The notes below the pieces were generated by a model, which was given only the letters and a program-made list of their open reading frames with translations, was not told where the DNA came from and searched no databases. From NCBI GenBank assembly GCA_029379385.1, contig CM055613.1:19052001-19116000 (forward strand): a stretch of 64,000 bases of DNA, read 5' to 3'. Shown here piece after piece: positions 61,271 to 64,000 of this stretch (positions are counted from its first letter, which is position 1; every line of letters begins with the position of its first letter). The translations under genes and the position numbers were made by a program. Source of the DNA: Quillaja saponaria. Its lineage: Eukaryota; Streptophyta; Magnoliopsida; Fabales; Quillajaceae.

Positions 61271-61900
61271 ATGACAAATCCTGTTATATCTCTGAATGCT
61301 ATATGTGGGGCAGAAACTTTCAAAACTCTCAAGTTATTTGGTACTATTAAAAAACAAGCAGTGATAATACTCATGGATACAGGTAGCACCCACAACTTCA
61401 TAGACCATGTCACTGCCAGGAGGTTAGGGTGTAGGTTACAACTTACCCTTTACATGAAAGTGATTGCAGCCAATGGAGAAACTGTAATGTAACAAGTCAA
61501 GTGCTTGGCTTTCAAATGGTAGGCACAGGGTGAGGAATTTGAGAATGATTTTATTGCCATGCCACTAGGAGGGTATGATATTGTGCTTGGAATGCAATGG
61601 TTTGCAGCCAAGAGGCAAATATTATGGGATTTTTATAAGTTACAGCTGCAATTTCAAAAAAAATGCAAAGATAATAATAACCTTGTAGGCATTACAAGAG
61701 AAATCTGGGCAATTAGTGGGGATAAACAAATGGCAAAATTGCTGATAAGTAACACACAAACTTGGGTAACATGGGTGACAGGCCAGCAAGTTGAGGAAAA
61801 TCCAAATGCTGCCAACTTGGTGGTCTGTAATCACTTGGAACTACAGACCCTAACACTGTTAGTTGCAGGACTTGCTCCAAGAATTTCAGAGTATCTTTGA
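61271..61900 (+). pseudogene. Gypsy protease region
   Basis: ISLNAICGAETFKTLKLFG leads to the retropepsin active site ILMDTGSTHNFID at about 61371-61410, and then GYDIVLGMQWF near 61574. The DTG triad is intact, but stops interrupt the frame near 61490 and 61520. Confidence 0.85.
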
Positions 61901-61959
61901 AGAATTAAAGGGGTTACCCCCTAGCAGACCTCAATACCATAGAATTCTCCTCAAGGATG

Positions 61960-63235
61960 AGACACAAACAATGAAGATTAGACCTTATAGGTACCCAGCG
62001 GTGCAGAAAGATGAGATAGAAAAGTAGATTAAGGGCATGCTAGCAACTGGGGTTATTAGGAACAGCACTGGTTCCTTTTCATCCTTCACAGTAATGGTGA
62101 AAAAGAAAGATGGTATCTGGAGATTATGTGTGGACTACAGGCAGCTAAACCAAATGACCATCAAGGATAAATTTCCAATTCCAGTAGTAGAGGAGTTGTT
62201 GGATGAATTGCATAGGGCTGCCTACTTCACCAAGTTGGATCTGAGGTCAGAATATCACCAAATTAGAATGTATGAGAATGACATTCCTAAAATAGCTTTT
62301 AGGTCTCACATTGGCCACTATGAGTTCTTGGTGATGCCTTTTGGTCTTACCAATACCCCTTCAACCTTTCAAAGCTTAATGAATGAGGTTTTCAGGGAAC
62401 ATTTAAGACAATTCATTCTAATATTCTTTGATGACATCCTACTGTATAGTAGCTCTTAGTCACTGCACTTATAACACTTGAGAAAAACATTCCAGCTACT
62501 CAGTAAACACAGTTTGTGTGTCAAGAAGAGTAAATGCTCATTTGGAGCTAAACAGGTAGACTACGTAGGCCATCTAATTTCTTACAATGGAATGGCTGCG
62601 GATGACAGAAAGGTGGAATGCATGAAATCTTGGCCGGTACCTAACACAGTCAAGTAATTGAGGGGTTTTTTGGCACTTACAGGATATTACAAAAGGTTTA
62701 TAGCAGGGTATGGAAATATTGCTAAGGCCTTAACTGATCTGTTGTGTAAAGATAGCTTTTGCTGGAATGATCAAGCCTAGAAAGCCTTCAATGACTTGAA
62801 GTTGGCTATGAGTTTAGCCCTTGTATTGGCCATGCCTGATTTTACTCAGGTGTTTATGTTAGAAACTGATGCTTTGGGTCAGGGAGTTGGAGCAGTATTA
62901 GTGCAAAATGGGATACCACTGGCCTTTATTAGTAAAGCCTTGTCTGCTAGGCATTAGGCTTTATCTACATATGAAAAAGAGAAGTTGGCAATTGTCATGG
63001 CTGTTAAGAAGTGGAGTTCATATTTAACAGGAAGGCATTTCATAATAAAAACATATAACAAAAGTCTCAAGTACCTCATAAAGTAGAAAATCACAACACC
63101 TACTTAACAAGTATGGCTTGCAAAGATGATGGGGTATGATTATGAGGTGAGATATAGGAAGGGGTCCAATAACAAGGCTACAGATGCTCTTTCAGGGAGA
63201 AAAGTTGATGCAAATGCTCATTTCTTATTCTATAA
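61960..63235 (+). pseudogene. Gypsy reverse transcriptase and RNase H, decayed
   Basis: The RT runs from about 61975 with [59 protein letters not shown] and the catalytic FFDDILLYS (usual YxDD, here FFDD) near 62425. Downstream: [24 protein letters not shown], then the RNase H with LETDALGQGVGAVL, KEKLAI and YEVRYRKGSNNKATDALS. At least seven stops lie between 62456 and 63110, each at a position where Gln or Trp is usual. The frame is cut off at about 63240. Confidence 0.9.
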
Positions 63236-63240
63236 TTTCT

Positions 63241-63570
63241 CGTATGTCCTGTCATCCATCTCAACATTCTCATTTCGGCTACTCCCATCTTATGCGAATG
63301 TTACTTTTTAACTGCCCAACATTCGGTACCATACAACATAGTTGGTCTCACTGCGGACCTGTCAAATTTTATTTTTAATCTATTCGGGATTTTAGGATCA
63401 CATAAAACTCTCGAAGCACTTCGCCACTTCACCCATCCTGCCTTGATCCTATGGTTTGCATCATGCTCAATTGCACCATCTTTTTGTATAAATGACCTTA
63501 AATACTTAAACACATCATTTTTAGGGATTGTCTGTCCTTTCAAAATTATTTCATTCGTGTTATAATTTGA
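63241..63570 (-). pseudogene. Inverted RTE-type LINE fragment
   Basis: On the minus strand it reads NEIILKGQTIPKNDVFKYL, SFIQKDGAIEHD, IKAGWVKW, TMLYGTECWAVKK and then MGVAEMRMLRWMTG-like residues. This is the same region as 14690-14990 of the LINE in this window. It is an internal piece, without 5' or 3' ends, and it begins exactly where the gypsy RNase H stops. Confidence 0.85.
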
Positions 63571-64000
63571 CATTGTAAAGTCAAGTTTTAGATATAATGT
63601 GTAAATTTTTGTTATAAAATAATAGATACATAAATAAGTTAAATAAATAAATAATAATATACGAGAATTTAGTATATGTTTTTAATTTTTTTTATAGTAC
63701 ACAAATTTGGACCAACAAGATGTAATTGATTGAATAAGTGACATATGTATATGTTAAGATTTAATTTGCACCACACATTTTTATACTTTGACCATTTTAA
63801 ATATTTTATTTTTCCTATTTCATTTTTTTCCTTTCTCCTTGTTTTATTTTTCTTTCCCCCACCGCCTTTGTCTCCTTGCCTTTCTATTTCAGTCCAAATT
63901 TTTGCCATCCTCACCCCTATTCTCGATTCTTCTAACTTCCTTTTCTTTGTACTGGGTTATGATGCTTCCAAATTTTAGCTGGCTATTTAAGCCCTCTTGC
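63571..64000. other. No gene seen
   Basis: AT-rich and pyrimidine-rich sequence. The open frames at 63669-63914 (minus) and 63745-63978 (plus) are low-complexity and lack supporting features. Confidence 0.5.

Larger units (their letters stand above)
59713..63240 (+). mobile_element. Ty3/gypsy retrotransposon, 3'-truncated
   Basis: Order: LTR, primer site, gag, zinc knuckle, protease, reverse transcriptase, RNase H. The integrase, any chromodomain and the 3' LTR are missing. The element ends inside the RNase H region at about 63240, where an inverted LINE fragment begins. Confidence 0.85.

Noticed and set aside
1..64000. CRISPR arrays, prokaryotic operons, integrated virus
   Set aside because: Nothing of the kind seen; polymerase sequences belong to plant LTR retrotransposons and LINEs, and repeat spacing does not fit CRISPR.

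Overview
The window is nuclear DNA of a flowering plant, most likely a eudicot. It is AT-rich, has no operon structure, is packed with several classes of decayed plant transposons, and its only substantial host genes are intronless G-type (bulb-type) lectin receptor kinases. Species cannot be fixed from the sequence. No rRNA, tRNA or CRISPR was seen.

The host part is a tandem array of a roughly 10.4-12.6 kb unit, read left to right as: spacer with a non-autonomous CACTA element, spacer with retrotransposon and hAT relics, a minus-strand lectin receptor kinase, then a few kb upstream of the kinase with short exon-like pieces of an unidentified gene. Unit A (1-3784) keeps only the left part. 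Unit B (about 18500-33900) carries kinase copy 1 (29726-32192), broken by one extra base. Unit C (about 33900-44300) carries copy 2 (40149-42614), an intact 821-codon frame and the only apparently functional gene. Unit D (about 44300-58020) carries copy 3 (52740-55203), which is frameshifted and has a 1.47 kb Mutator-like element 36 bp upstream of its ATG. Unit D also holds an extra partial copy of the spacer.

Mobile elements: a CACTA-like element with subterminal repeats starts at 3785 and has swallowed gypsy gag/protease fragments and a candidate solo LTR. An almost full-length RTE-type LINE (12153-15321) has a 21 bp target-site duplication. A Harbinger-type end lies near 15967 and a hAT BED-finger relic near 16.9 kb. 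A nearly complete but decayed hAT element (about 20570-25205) lies inside the CACTA copy of unit B. A Ty3/gypsy element (59713 to about 63240, LTR, primer-binding site, gag, protease, RT, RNase H) is cut off by an inverted piece of the same LINE family.

If copy 2 is expressed, it encodes a plasma-membrane receptor: signal peptide, lectin domain, EGF-like and PAN domains outside, one membrane span, and a non-RD kinase inside. Copy 1 could at most give a secreted ectodomain, and copy 3 is probably dead. The window looks like a birth-and-death receptor cluster shaped by recent duplication, microhomology-mediated rearrangement and transposition. I see no wholly new molecular system. The most noteworthy signals are the three different fates of the kinase copies, the element in the leader of copy 3, the templated repair scars, and the split unidentified gene upstream of each kinase.
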